In this document: positions 12,081-23,650 of the stretch, piece after piece
How the letters are laid out: each line of letters starts with the position of its first letter
Numbering within the stretch: the stretch's first letter is position 1
NCBI GenBank assembly: GCA_029216955.1
Contig: JANAVB010044017.1
Span: 8,026,161 to 8,090,160, forward strand
Source: Iris pallida
Taxonomy: Eukaryota > Streptophyta > Magnoliopsida > Asparagales > Iridaceae
Length of the DNA stretch: 64,000 nt
Direction of reading: 5' to 3'
Made by a program: the position numbers and the translations under genes
Notes under the pieces: generated by a model
Database searches by the model: none
What the model was told of the DNA's origin: nothing
What the model saw: the letters and a program-made list of their open reading frames with translations, nothing else

Positions 12081-12182
12081 TATGTAGAAAATATTCCGAA
12101 ATGTGATGAGCATCATATATGTGTTGGTGTATCTTGGGGATCGATCGCCGTATGTTGGAACATATATAGTAAGCTAAGATAT
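12081..12182 (+). repeat. Inverted fragment of the element C LTR
   Basis: The plus strand here (TTCCCAACCTATGTAGA, then CGATCGCCGTATGTTGGAAC and ATATATAGTAAGC) matches the minus strand at about 51165-51285, which belongs to the C LTR. The two copies are in opposite orientation. This fragment abuts the gag remains of C, so a rearrangement, not a normal element, placed it here. Confidence 0.45.
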
Positions 12183-12623
12183 GATTGTATTTCCATCTTT
12201 GAATTTGATTGTCGAACTTGACTCCCATCGAGGATAACTAGTCAACCACGTCCTAGAACTCTCTCAAGCGATCCGTGATAGGCGTACATTCTTTGTACTG
12301 TAGACTCATCATCGTTCGGATCAAGAATAGCTCATTTACCCCCATCTTCTTCACGTATAAAGATTTCAGGCTTCTCCCAAAGTGTCTTTGTGTAATCTAT
12401 ATTGGCAACATGATTATATACGTTCTCGTAAATAATCGGCTATATGTACCCACACACATGTATGTGCTCAAAATTTCAGTCATCTTCAGATTTATCACTA
12501 GGCTTCTTGGAAGCAAATACATGAAGATGCAGCTTCTTGCAAATAGCAAATCTTTCATCTTGCTCTTCCAATAGTGGTATTGGTACCGTTCAGGTTTACC
12601 ATACACACGGACTTCGCATCCAT
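12183..12623 (-). pseudogene. gag: gag fragment of element C (Ty1/copia)
   Basis: ATG at 12623 begins MDAKSV, 42 bases from the primer site. Pieces of copia Gag follow in shifting frames: YWKSKMKDLLF, then HVANIDYTKTLWEKPE, then TDRLREF and QLSSMGVKFDNQIQ. These correspond in order to capsid-region motifs of copia Gag (UBN2 type). The gene is broken by several frameshifts and stops and ends abruptly at the inverted LTR fragment near 12182, so no zinc knuckle or pol follows. Confidence 0.65.
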
Positions 12624-12665
12624 CTTTCCTCCTTAACTTGATTGTCAACACTAACACCAACCATA

Positions 12666-12677
12666 GCTCTGATACCA
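12666..12677 (-). other. Primer binding site of element C (tRNA-iMet)
   Basis: The minus strand reads TGGTATCAGAGC two bases inside the TGTTGGGAATG LTR edge at 12680. This shows that C points leftward and that the LTR lies to its right. Confidence 0.85.
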
Positions 12678-12679
12678 CT

Positions 12680-13247
12680 TGTTGGGAATGAAACGTGAAA
12701 ACTAATCCCCTAAACAAGAAGCTAGAAGAGAACCAAAAAAAGCACACAAACCAAACGCTAAAATCACACAGAAAAATAAAACACAGACATAAGCAATTTT
12801 TACGTAGAAACCCCAAATAAGAAAAACTACTGGACGATCGGAGTTCAACCCTGAAAATCCTCCACTACTGAAATAAGAAATACACGAACTCCTTACAAGC
12901 TTCTCACCAATCCAAAACGGATCACCACAACTTGAAAGAAGAAAATTTGTTTATAGACTGAAGAACAAGAGATGACGAGAAGAATTACCCAAAACGATCT
13001 CTCCTTCACAATAGCCTCAAATCCCTTTTTTTCTCTCAAAAGTTGTAACATTGATATTATTATTCATTAACTTGCATATATCAACCTTTTATAAACCCTT
13101 ACAAGAATTAGGGTTACCATATATTGTAAATCTATATATGGAAGCCCAATATATATGGAAAGTCCAATATATATCAATCATATATTTAATGCAAATCCAA
13201 TTATAATTGGCTTTCCATAAATTAGAAGTCCAATTACATGGAAAGTA
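12680..13247 (-). repeat. LTR of element C, first part (split by element B)
   Basis: It begins TGTTGGGAATG beside the primer site and continues to the insertion point of element B. The remainder is at 51106-51290. The joined LTR would be about 750 bases. It is AT-rich near the insertion, with repeated GGAAAGTCCAATATATAT-like phrases on both sides of B that support continuity. Confidence 0.7.
13243..13247. repeat. Left target-site duplication of element B
   Basis: AAGTA here faces AAGTC at 51106-51110. Four of five bases match, in keeping with an old insertion into the C LTR. Confidence 0.6.
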
Positions 13248-14338
13248 TGTAGGACCGTTGAGCACCTCTAGAGGGGGATGAATAGAGTCTATGCGTGTGT
13301 AGCAAAAAATATCACCAATTAAAAAATTGAACCTATATATTATGAAAAGTAAAACCAAACAATATGACAGTAAATAGCTTGCAGTAAAGTAAGAGTTAAG
13401 AAGATCAAACTCAGTAACACAGCAATATATATTGGTTTTTCAATGAGAGGACTAGTCCAGCCTCGAGTACTCCTGCTCAATGTCAATCTACTATGGCTCA
13501 AGCTTTAACTGAGTGCTTGCAACTCTTACAACACCGTGCTTGGCGACAAGTGCACGACCGACTTCAAAATACTGTGCTTGGCGACGAGTACACGAGCGAC
13601 TCCAGAGGGCAATTTAAAAATTGGAATATTTTCTGAATGCAGCCTCCGATACAACTCTTCAACACCAAATTCTAGATTGAAACATAAATTGTACTGGCTT
13701 GGCTAAGAGTAGTATAAGCTTCATTTGAAAGTGAAGCTCATAGAAAACACATAGAAATGAAAAGAGAAGAGAAGATTGAATGAATGAGTGATTTAAAAAT
13801 ATAAAAGTTCTTCTCTATTTATTGTATTTTTGTAGACCGAATTCGGCAAAGTTTGGATGCAGCTAGCATTCGAACATTGGATGCAGATTTGGAGGAAATC
13901 CAAAAATTCTATTCAAACTAACCTGGCCAAACTTGGGCCAATTCTTGCCGACTTCTGCCAGAGTCAGGACAGAACTGTTTGGGCCATTTTAGTTGGATTT
14001 TGAGCTTTTTAGTATGTGGACTTTTGGATAGAAGTTTATGAATAAGATGGTTGTATATTTATGGACTGAGAAATAACTTAGACAGTACCGATCCTGATCA
14101 ACCTTACATATTTTTCTAGACTCAATAAAAGTAAAAATACAGAGAAAAAAATATATAAAAGCTTGATCTTGACTCCATTGTTTTTGGTTCTTGATGACGA
14201 CGAGACTTTTGTAGCTTGTGGCAGTAGTAAGTGCAGTCTTGAAACCTGAAAACCTGTAGCAGTATATATAATTTGCGTATCGACCAAAGTTGATGTTGAT
14301 TATCAAAATTAGGTGTCATCATGACCAATGGGCAAACA
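13248..14338 (-). repeat. 3' LTR of element B
   Basis: 1091 bases, paired with 50011-51105. It contains an imperfect direct repeat of about 38 bases (GTGCTTGGCGAC at about 13537 and 13575), and a perfect CCGAATTCGG palindrome near 13838 beside a decayed TATA. Confidence 0.9.
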
Positions 14339-14352
14339 ATCTTCTCCATTTT
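14339..14352 (-). other. Polypurine tract of element B
   Basis: The minus strand reads AAAATGGAGAAGAT directly before the 3' LTR, the expected site for plus-strand cDNA priming. Confidence 0.7.
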
Positions 14353-14793
14353 GATAATTAATAAACTTTGAGTCTATACCAAAATATAACGAATATAATA
14401 TTTAACTTTGAAATTTATACATGACTTATCTAAAGAAAACTTTTAAAAAATTTGTTTTGGTATATGCTCTTCTCTCTCTTTGTCGTGTACTCAAAATACG
14501 GCTCTCCTACAATTTATGAATCAAACATCAACAAAAAATAGAGTAATACCACATAATATAAAAGCCAACAGCTTAAGTATTTTATGAGACCATTAGCAGT
14601 AGCATTAATAAATCAACAACAGTAGATAAAAACTAACAACTCATATAAAAGAAAATACCGCTACAACTAAGAGGTCCAAAGTGCATAATAAAAATCACTA
14701 CAGAGAAGTCCAGAATACATAAAATAATGTGTCACTACATCATCATTAGCCAGACAGATCGATCCATAAAATATACTAAACAAAAACATCTTA

Positions 14794-16030
14794 TCAGCTA
14801 TCAACACCACCAATAGGATCAGCAGGCAGTGCAGGAGGCTCAGTCGGATCAAAATAAGCAATCATCGGGTCGAAGTAAGCATACGATTGAGCATCCCCAA
14901 GTCTCGGTCCATCAAAATTAAGATCACGGATGATGGTCTTCGGAGCAGTAGGATGGTGTACCATCATCTACTGGATGTCTGTCATCGCATTTCTCAAGAC
15001 CTGAGACTAAAAAATATGGCGAAACTTAGCATAACCAAAATGAGTCAGATCGTCCTGACGCTGTTGTCCGTAGAGGGACAAAATCATCAAACCGCTGATA
15101 GAGCACGTCAATAATATGACCATGAGCTGCAAGGGCTGGAGCGTCTGCTAGGACTGCGACTGGAGCAGGTGGAGGTGGAGGTGGAGCATTACCAGGAGGG
15201 TGAGGGAACTTCCTAGACCTAATAAGTTCTTAAGGTGTTCCAGAGATAGGACAAAGCTCTAAATCGATGTCAAATTTTTAGAAAATGACTGCCAGATGCA
15301 TAGGATAGAGGAGGTTATGGCCTGCCCTCTGACAGCTGGTCATAAAGGATAACATAGTCTTAGAAAAAGAAAAGATAATCCTAAAGTGGATTTGATTCAT
15401 AGCAGATAACTCTAAGAGCGTTATCTCGTTAGTGGATCTCGTCTTAGGTGGCAGAGATGAATAGATAACATAAAGTTCATAGAATTGTTGCTTAAGGTGG
15501 TGTGTGAACAACCATTTTTGGTGAATCAGATCGGGATGACAATATGTAACCTTGAAGGACTCAAGGGTCATATCGGTAGGAAATTGAACTTTTTTAGTAT
15601 CGATGAGAGCGTCACTAATGTCTACCAGTCGAAAATATTCGCTCAATTCGGCAGAGCGGAATTCAAATTCCTTGCCACTAATAGATGGATGAATACAGTC
15701 GTCTGCTTCTTACTAGTTACAATAAAATATGCGGACTGCATTATCATAAATTGAATTTGAAACCTCTAAAAATTCTTGAAGTCCTAGGGTTTCAAAAGTA
15801 ACAACATATTCTGAGAAAACGGTAAAGTTTATCATTTTTCCCGTGCAAATTTTTTGATACCGAAAATGATCGAACCAAAGATTGATCTCTCGAATGAAAC
15901 AAAGAGTGTCGGGTCAATCCTCATCGTCATCAAGATGAGAGAGACTGAACACGTTGATTGGTTCATATTCCAATGTGGAAGATGAGGCAGTGTCTCTAGT
16001 TTCTTTCTCTTGAAAATTCTAGGTGCTATG
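14794..16030 (-). pseudogene. ORF3 of element B (putative plant transposon protein type)
   Basis: Homologue of the element A ORF3. The basic start (APRIFKRKK) lacks its ATG, which reads ATA. A frame change follows, then FTVFSEYVVTFETLGLQEFL. The best kept part is the open frame 15278-15646 with FPTDMTLESFKVTYCHPDL and FYELYVIYSSLPPKTRS, matching FPKGTTLNSFK and FYELYHIVYSTILPKSTS in A. A proline-rich stretch (PPGNAPPPPPPAPV) and a tail ending near FDPTEPPALP precede the stop at 14794. It lies between pol and the 3' LTR. Function is unknown; frameshifts and stops make this copy dead. Confidence 0.7.
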
Positions 16031-16245
16031 ATAAAATTGAGAAAGAAAAGTGAGAAATATAACTCAATGGAGACCAAAAACGGTAGAGAATACATTTTTA
16101 GAGTCTTAGGTCCAAGAAATTTAGAATTTGAAGAACTTAAAAATGAATTTCTAAGAACTAGGGTTAGAATTTTTGGGTTTAGGGGTAGCTGTTTGAGAGG
16201 AAGAAGAAGATGAATAGGAGTGAGCGGCTTCTGTTAGCGTTGCTG

Positions 16246-16290
16246 TTTATAAAAAGTGTCCCCACAGAGTTCGGCCCGAACTCGGTCCGA
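16246..16290 (-). promoter_or_regulatory. Possible internal promoter of ORF3 in element B
   Basis: On the minus strand a TATAAA box (16246-16251) lies 15 bases downstream of GAGTTCGGCCCGAACTC (16267-16283), a perfect 8-base-arm palindrome overlapping a second one (CCGAACTCGG, T, CCGAGTTTGG). A CT-rich leader resembling that of element A follows, leading to ORF3. The LTR promoters of A and B have the same order of palindrome, TATA and CT-rich leader. Promoter activity is inferred. Confidence 0.5.
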
Positions 16291-16579
16291 GTTTGGCCAC
16301 TTGTATTTTAGGTCATATTTGTGTAATAATTATAAAAATAACTCATAAACTTGTAATTCTTTGATTTAATTGATATTCATCACCTTGGGTTAGCTGCAGG
16401 GGCCGGATCTCAACTAGCGGTAGTCGAAAGACACTTAGCACCATGTCGTTTAGGCTTTTATGACTTGTTGATAGAATGACCCTTTCGACTTGTATCCAAA
16501 ATAACTTTAATTAATAAATCGCTGAATCTTAAGTTTTTAAGTAATTTTATTAATCATAACACATTACGACTCTAAAAAT

Positions 16580-17904
16580 TCAAGTATGCCTAACTTTCGA
16601 CGCAGATAGTTGAATCGATCTCCGGCTAATGGTTTTGTGAATATGTTTCCAGTTGATGATGTGTGTCAATAAACAGTTTACTAATATCCCCGTGTTGTTG
16701 GTGATCACGTAGAAAAATGGTGACGTATTTCTATATGTTTATTGCGTGAATGACATATTGGGTTCTTACACAAATTAATAGTGCAAGTGTTATCACAGTA
16801 AATAGGAATCTTAGTGTAGTACATATTATAGTCTTATATGGTTTGCTTCATCCATAAAATCTGAATAAAACAACGTCTTGTAGTGATATACTCATCCTCA
16901 GTTATTGATAATGCTACAGAGTTTTGTTTCTTTCTAAACTAAAAGACTAAAGCTTTTTTTAGGAAATGACACGTGCCGTTTGTACTTTTATGGTCTACTT
17001 TACATCTAGCAAAATCAGTATCTGAGTGAACGATTAGGTCAAATGAGATAGTTTGGGATACCATAAGTCGACTGTCAAATTCCTTTAAGGTATCGAAAGA
17101 TACGTTTAATGGTGCATAAGGGTAATTTCTTAGGATTAGCTTGATATAGTGCACAGATGCAAACACTAAACATGATATCAGGACGACTAGCAGTTAAATA
17201 AAGTAAACTACCAATCATAAATTGATACTTACGCTAGTCAAATGGTTTTCCACTTTCACCAATATCAAGTCGAGTTGATGTTGCCATTGGCGTGCCGATA
17301 GGCTTTACGTTGTCGAAGTCATACTTCTTGAGTAAATCCTTCATGTAGTTGGCTTGATTGATGAAGGTTCCCTACGAGTGCTGTTTGATCTGGAGTCCTA
17401 GGAAGTAGTTGAGCTATCCCATCATACGCATTTTAAACTCACTCTGCATATAATTAGCAAAATCTTGACAAAGTTTTTCGTTAGTAGAACCAAAAATTAT
17501 GTCATCAACGTAAATTTGTATAAGTAAAACACTGTCAACTAAAGATTTGATAAACAAAGTTGTATCAACCCTTCCTTTTGAAAAGCCATTTTCAAGTAGG
17601 AAAGCACTTAGGCGTTCATACCAAGCACGCGGTGCTTGTTTGAGTTCATAAAGCGCTTTTCTAAGCTTGAAAATATGATCAAATTTTTAAAAATCTTCAA
17701 ATCCAGGGGATTGCTTCACAAAAATATCTTCCTTTAAAAATCCATTCAAAAATGCACTTTTCACATATATTTGAAAAAGTTTAAAATTGTGAAAATATAC
17801 AAATGCACAAAATATGCGAATAGATTCTAGTCTAATAACATGAGCATATGTCTCGTCATAATCAATCCCTACTTTTTTATTATAACCTTATGCCAATAGA
17901 CGTG
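16580..17904 (-). pseudogene. pol: pol of element B: RT core and RNase H (left of insertion G)
   Basis: The RT continues here from the N-terminal piece at 26009-26600, interrupted by element G between NK and ARL. Visible motifs are GIDYDETYAHVIRLESIRI, VKSAFLNGFLKED, ALYELKQAPRAWYERL, the catalytic YVDD at 17501-17512, FLGLQIKQ and KPIGTPMATSTRLDI. RNase H shows HSDTDFARCKVDHKST and ITEDEYITTRRC, then PIYCDNTCTINLCKNPICHSR. RT is the best preserved part of this pol, with few stops. The piece ends near GDRFNYLRRKLGILEF about 16580. Confidence 0.85.
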
Positions 17905-17909
17905 CTTTG
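17905..17909. repeat. Left target-site duplication of element G
   Basis: CTTTG, repeated exactly at 26009-26013. It lies within the RT gene of B and proves G is a separate, later insertion. Confidence 0.95.
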
Positions 17910-20276
17910 TGTAATGCCCCGCTCCGCACGGCGCATTACGCTGAAGCGTTGACTCAACGAGTCACATTGATGCAAAGAAAATGTATCGATGCAAAACGAT
18001 ACGAAAGTTAAGTTGTCCCGAGCAATGCATCAAACTAAATCGATGCGAAGAGTTGCCTTGCCCCGAAAGAATGCATCGAGTTGAATCGATGCGAAGAGCC
18101 GCGTTGCCCCGAAGGATGACTGCGTTGAATCGGCTCGAAGATTCTAAGAAATCGAATCGACCAAGGCGTAAGTCCGAATCGTTGAAGTATGATTTTAGTT
18201 GGTTTCGTGTGCAGGTTATACTTTGACGGGAAAATATTAGAGGTCGATCTTTTGCAATATTTAGTAAGGGGTCCACGAAAATAAATCGTCGCCTTGCGAC
18301 GGGTCAAGACTTGGGCACGCTAAGGCAAATCGGACGTATAACTCAATGAAGCACGAAGTGCTTGAATGGCGAGGTCAGGAGAGTGGCCGTGCAACAAAGT
18401 TAGGGAATCGAGCCGCATCGGCTCGGCGAAACAACGGAGGCATATCGACTTAAGGTGGAAGGATTGACTTCTTTTTACTCCTTCATTCGATAAGTCAAAT
18501 ATATCATTGTATGCTAAGTTAACCTATCGACGCCACGGGCGTGGCCGATCGGAGATAAAAATCATAGTGTGAGTCGAACACTAAGTTAGAACAATTGAAA
18601 TGAAACGTGCATCAATATGAACGAGTCGCTATGGGGCATTGGATATTGCTAAGGCGAGCGCCTCGGTGCGCAAGCCGTAAGAACATAGGATAACTGTAAT
18701 CGGCGAGTGCCTTAGTGCACGAACCATACCGTGCCTTCGATGCACGAATTAGACGGCTAGAACATTGAAAGACAATAGGCGAGTGCCCTAGCGCGCAAGC
18801 CCCGAACATTGAATGCTAAGTTATAGAACATGGGAGTATGGTCGGAACGTGTCTACGTGCACGGGATAATAAAAGATGGCTTCGTTGCGAGAGAATACAG
18901 TTGTGGCATGAATGTGGCGGAAATGTCGGATATGACATGGTGCCTCGAAAGGTGTTCAAGACCTTCGGGTCGTTCGGTTGACGAGCATTGAGTTGAGGCA
19001 CGATGCCATTGAATCATTAAAACGAAGTATGAAATATAAGAACACAGAAAGCTAACGAAAGGGATGCGAGATGATAAGTCTGAGTCTCGGACTCAAGACT
19101 ATGTTTGGTTGTTTGAAGTTAATTGCTTGAATGATAGGGCGTTGCATGGTCGATTGGAATGGACTCGAGATTAATGCGATATCGCCCGTGCACGGGTGTT
19201 TCCTCCAAGCGGTTAAATGCCGGATGCGCCCCGGAACCGCTTGGCCTAGGACGGATTCGAATAATCTTTGTAGGCGCACATCCTTAAACAAGATGGGAAA
19301 AGTCGCAAATGATGGTATGCAGCGGGAACGTTTCGGTTGTTGGGATGTGACCCAACCCGTGAAACGCCGGGCAGCCCAACCAAACGATGAGAAAAGGAGA
19401 GAAAAGAAAAAGGAACTCCTTTAGTCCATTCCGGCGCGGATACGCCAACGGCCCTCATATAGTTAAGAAACGATGGATTGAAAGTGTAGGCGCATATGCG
19501 TCCCGCATTGAGATCCTGCTTAGAGATGCACAATAACATGACAGGAAAGGATTACGGCGTATTCACCTTGCGTCGGTGCAAGAGCGAGTGCGTCGACTTG
19601 GTAAGTCATGCCACGAATCAAATACGAGATTGCTTGTTTGTTTGCCTATTCAATTCGATAACATGCTGCTATGTTAACATGCTTTACGCTTTCAAAGATG
19701 CCATGAAATTGACCCTAAGGAGAACATAGCAAGATCATAAGCTAAGTTGCATGATTCAACATAAAGATTAAAATGTCGGTTTGGAAAGATGATCTTTGCT
19801 TCAGTACATGCGAGGACGAACGTACTGATCCCCCACCAGCTTCATGCAGGGTGCAAGAAATGGATTGCTCGCGGCGAAGAGTTGCTTGAACGTGTTAAGA
19901 CTTGGAATGCCGAAGCGCATTGAAGCGTGCTATCGCATTGACGCTCGGACTACGCAGCTGGATTGATGCGGCCGAGATATAGAAGGCATGATGTATGGAA
20001 CGGTAAAATCCTTTGTGGACAAGAGAGAACCTGAGTGTTGTAGCCAATCTGGCATATATTGTTAGGCTATCGAAAGCCATTGTAATCTCAGTTTCGAATA
20101 TCAATAAAGAGAATTGTTTCGTATACTCTGTTTTCCTTTCGTTGTTAATATTGAATCAAAAGATAACCATTTGAGAACTTGTCATCTTGCCTTGCACGAG
20201 CGCAACTCCAGGCTCGTGCGGCATCACGCCCCCTGCGAGGACGATGATTCGGGTGATTCCGGGTCGGAGCGTGACA
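17910..20276 (+). repeat. 5' LTR of element G
   Basis: 2367 bases. The first 29 bases form a hairpin with 7-base arms, GTAATGC and GCATTAC, at the very start of the LTR. AAGCACGAAGTGCTT near 18342 is a perfect palindrome like those of the interior. AATAAA at 20103-20108 is a possible polyadenylation signal. The phrase GCGAGGACGAACGTACTGATCCCCC near 19810 resembles the gypsy pre-LTR sequence. Confidence 0.95.
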
Positions 20277-20279
20277 AAT

Positions 20280-20291
20280 TGGTATCAGAGC
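20280..20291 (+). other. Primer binding site of element G (tRNA-iMet)
   Basis: TGGTATCAGAGC three bases after the LTR end, on the plus strand. It shows G points opposite to its host B. Confidence 0.9.
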
Positions 20292-20719
20292 TCTAGGCTC
20301 AATTTCCTCTGGACGCTTGCTTCATTACAATTCGAAAAGTTGCCCACCACCACTTGATATCACTCTTGACTCTACTCGATGCCGCACTGGATGTTCCATA
20401 CAATAAGTCTAATACAAATCGTGTAATTTTGCCGCATGTATTTTGGAAATTACACGATGTTTGCTAAGGAAGTCGCGAGGGGTATATTGCATTGAATGCA
20501 AACGAGCCGTAAAAATGTTAGTTGCTGCAAGCGCAATAAATTGTGAAATACGATTTGAGATGTTGTCGCAATGTAACATGTTGAATGAGAAATAAAATGA
20601 TGCACGAAGTGCAGCGAGTTAATGTGAATATGCGATAAAATGAAAGTGAGAAGTGATAAGCCAATACCGAATGTGTTAAAACGGATTGTGCATTGACTTG
20701 GAAAGTCGAGAGTAATTCG

Positions 20720-20981
20720 TTGCACGAGGTGCGATAAATGTCGGAAATGATCGTTGCACGATGTGCAACGCATATTGAAAGTAAAAATTATTGCACGTGG
20801 TGCAACGCATATCAAATTAATCGTTGCACGAAGTGCAAAGAAAATTGGAAATGAATCGTTGTACAAAGTGAAATGAAAGTGTCGGAAATAAATTGTAGCA
20901 CGATGTGCAACGCATATCGAAAGTGAAATTTGTTACACGGGGTGCAACGCGTATCTAAATAAATTGTTGCACGAGATGCAA
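20720..20981 (+). repeat. Array of short palindromes in element G
   Basis: Eight units of the form TTGCAC-NNN-GTGCAA spaced 25-50 bases apart: three perfect or almost so (TTGCACGATGTGCAA, TTGCACGTGGTGCAA, TTGCACGAAGTGCAA) and five with one or more changes. Spacers are A-rich and often contain CGCATAT. Each unit can fold into a 6-bp hairpin with a three-base loop. This is not a CRISPR: repeats are too short and degenerate. Confidence 0.75.
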
Positions 20982-23650
20982 CGTAAGGAAAGAATTGAAA
21001 TCGTAAATCGATAGAACGAATCGTTCGGTTGCACACCAAACTTATGTTGGCAAGCGAGAACATTGACCGAATCGTATCGGATTTTGATAGAATCAAAGTT
21101 ACGGTTGGGATCAAGCACGATCACTGCGGAAAATCGTAAGTCGGAAGAGAACGTTGGCCTATACTAAGTATAACGCGAGGGAAATGGCTTGAATTCCGAG
21201 TGGTATATGCCATACCACGTAGGCGATGAATGACTCGATTTCGAGTGGTATATGGTATAGCACTTGTGCGATAAATTTCATTGACACGTTGTAAGAATTG
21301 CGGAAGGTTTGTCCGCAACGGACGGGAGAGTACCGAGACTCGTTGAAAATTTGTATGGCGATATGTTGATGCAAGTGTTCTTCGGAAATCGGTTGGGACG
21401 ATAAGGCGAGACTCGTATCGATGAACGATACGTCGGACGAAAGTTATAAGTCGGTCGGACGACCGAGACTAGCAAAACGATTTTGCCTTGACGTAATAAT
21501 CGGATCAACGAGAAAGGAATACTCGAGCTTACAAATGAGTCGCACGACTTGCGATCTCGGTAGAAACGTTGGGCGAGACGAATCGAATCGTACGACTTGC
21601 GATCTCGATAGAAATGTTAGGCGATACAAACATTGAAATTGAATCGCACGATGTGCGACTTCGGTAAGAAAGTTGGTTGACGTGAGTAATCATGCCAAAG
21701 AAATAGTTGGTTACGTTACGGCGACACTCATTTGAGTATGACTGAAAATGCGCGAAACTTAGCAGGCGAGATCGTATAACTCGAGGGCACGATGTTGGAT
21801 AATCGGTAACTCGGTTACGCGAATCAAAGTATAGCGGGATGCGACGAATCGGAAAACAAGTTGATGCATATGGAAAAGTTTATTGCGAACTTGGATGTAT
21901 GCAAGGCGAGTTAAGTTGACGTTGAAACAGATTCGAAGTCGACCCTCTTGCTATCGAAATTGATATGAACTATCAAGATCGATATGCGAGGAAAAGTAAG
22001 CACGAGGTGAGAATACAAAATGGAGTACGCCCTGCGCTATCAAAATTTTGTAAGTAAGGATACGAGAATGAACGAACTTGGTTGATCGTAAATTTTGTGA
22101 TTGATCAAAGACGAGACTATAAGTCATCGACGATTGCTCGATGCGTATAGAATCTCATGTGTCGACCCGTGAATAAGATAGACTCGAACTTGATGCGAGT
22201 AGATGTTTCATAAATTGCAGAATCATCGACGGCAGTGCATGACTTGACTCGGAGGATAGTTGCGCATCAGTTGCGCCGATAGAAATGGTTTTGTCCGAAA
22301 TTGGGTAGTCGCATAGAATCGTCGGAACGTGATTTGGCTCCGGAATAAGATATAGCATGGTTCGTATTAAACTGTCCTTCGGTGATGATCCACAATTATC
22401 GAGCGTAGCTTCGGGGCAGCTGACCCTAGAAGACTTGACCGCCAAATCAAATTGAATGCTGCAGACCGTAAGATGACCCATGCGATATTGCATACGAGAT
22501 TGCACCGATAACAAATATAACACGGTGCATGTTGACGGTAAGTCTAGGCGATCGAGAATTATTGGAACAACTTTCGATTGAGAATGATATAGGTGGATTT
22601 TGAGTATTCGTCGGATGAATGCTTGAATGGTTATGTTGGTCGACGATAGAACTTGAAATTCACCAACGGACTTGGTGATTCGGATAGGCGATTGCGAGAA
22701 ACGTGCTATGCACGAGATAGAACAATAAGGGAATGACTTACGAGTCATGTCGTTAGATTCTGATTCACATTTCAATTTAGCTTGCGTGAATCGAAATTTA
22801 CATTCGATGTTGCACGATGGATAAGTTGGGAATTTGGCTAGTGAATTCCTAGTCGTTAGGAAATTGAATGTAAGACGCGTCGTAAAGACCTTTGTACTAA
22901 GGCGATCGTTGCCTTGAGCACTGTCGCCTTGTTGTAAACTTTCATGTCGGATAGATTGTGGCCTTTGTGCAATGTCAATTTAAACTTGCATCGGAAGAAT
23001 CTAAGCACGGGGACTATGTAAGTAACCTAGCAGGCGTAGCCCTGAATGTTGATGCATTTGTAAGTCAACAAAGGAAATCGTATCGAGATAAATTGCATAG
23101 CCAGACTTCGGAAATAGTTGGGTGGCGATATCGAACACAAGGCGTTGCGAAGGATCATTGCGATCGGATGCGCGACGGCTGGACGCAATGCGTAGAATTG
23201 ATAGTCCCGATGAAACATACGAAACGAGAAAGGCGATTTTGAATCGCGTCGCTTGCAGTGACTTTATTGAATGAATCACGTATGTATTGAATATACGTAT
23301 GCGATGAAATTTCGAGAACGGTTGCTGAGGATAAGTCCGATCGAGAGTACGGAGATGGCAAGCATAGGATTAAAATTTACCTGTCAGCTTTGTTCCAATT
23401 TGCTACGACTGGACTTGGTCGAAATACACATATCTTCGGGACGCCTTGAATATAGGTACGAATCCAAATCGAGTTGTAACCAAATTCAAATCGAGCTGCA
23501 GGGAGGGCTTGGAAATGTTAGTGAAAAGCTTACGAGATAGTATGAAATCGAACAACATTGGTGGGACGAGATCGTGAAACGATCTGAAAGACACTTAGTC
23601 GGAGTGTTGGTTTTGGTTCGAGGACGAACCTTGTTTTGAGTGGTATATTC

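Larger units (their letters stand above)
20277..23650. other. Interior of element G, no coding capacity recognised
   Basis: 3.4 kb without protein motifs. The longest open frame is 206 codons on the minus strand (22155-22775) and has no family resemblance. Besides the palindrome array at 20720-20981, related motifs recur at 21540-21655: CGCACGACTTGCGATCTCGG, CGTACGACTTGCGATCTCG and CGCACGATGTGCGACTTCGG, so the whole left half looks built from degenerate copies of one palindromic unit. Confidence 0.6.

Noticed and set aside
18035..18307. Open frames inside the G LTR duplicated near 23700-23967
   Set aside because: They recur only because the LTR is duplicated; frames differ between copies and lack motifs.
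20720..20981. Possible CRISPR-like array
   Set aside because: Repeats are 15-base degenerate palindromes with uneven spacing in a eukaryotic retroelement.
22155..22775. 206-codon open frame on the minus strand of element G
   Set aside because: It is antisense to the element, has no family motif, and lies in GC-richer sequence where long frames arise by chance; it could be checked by conservation across G copies.
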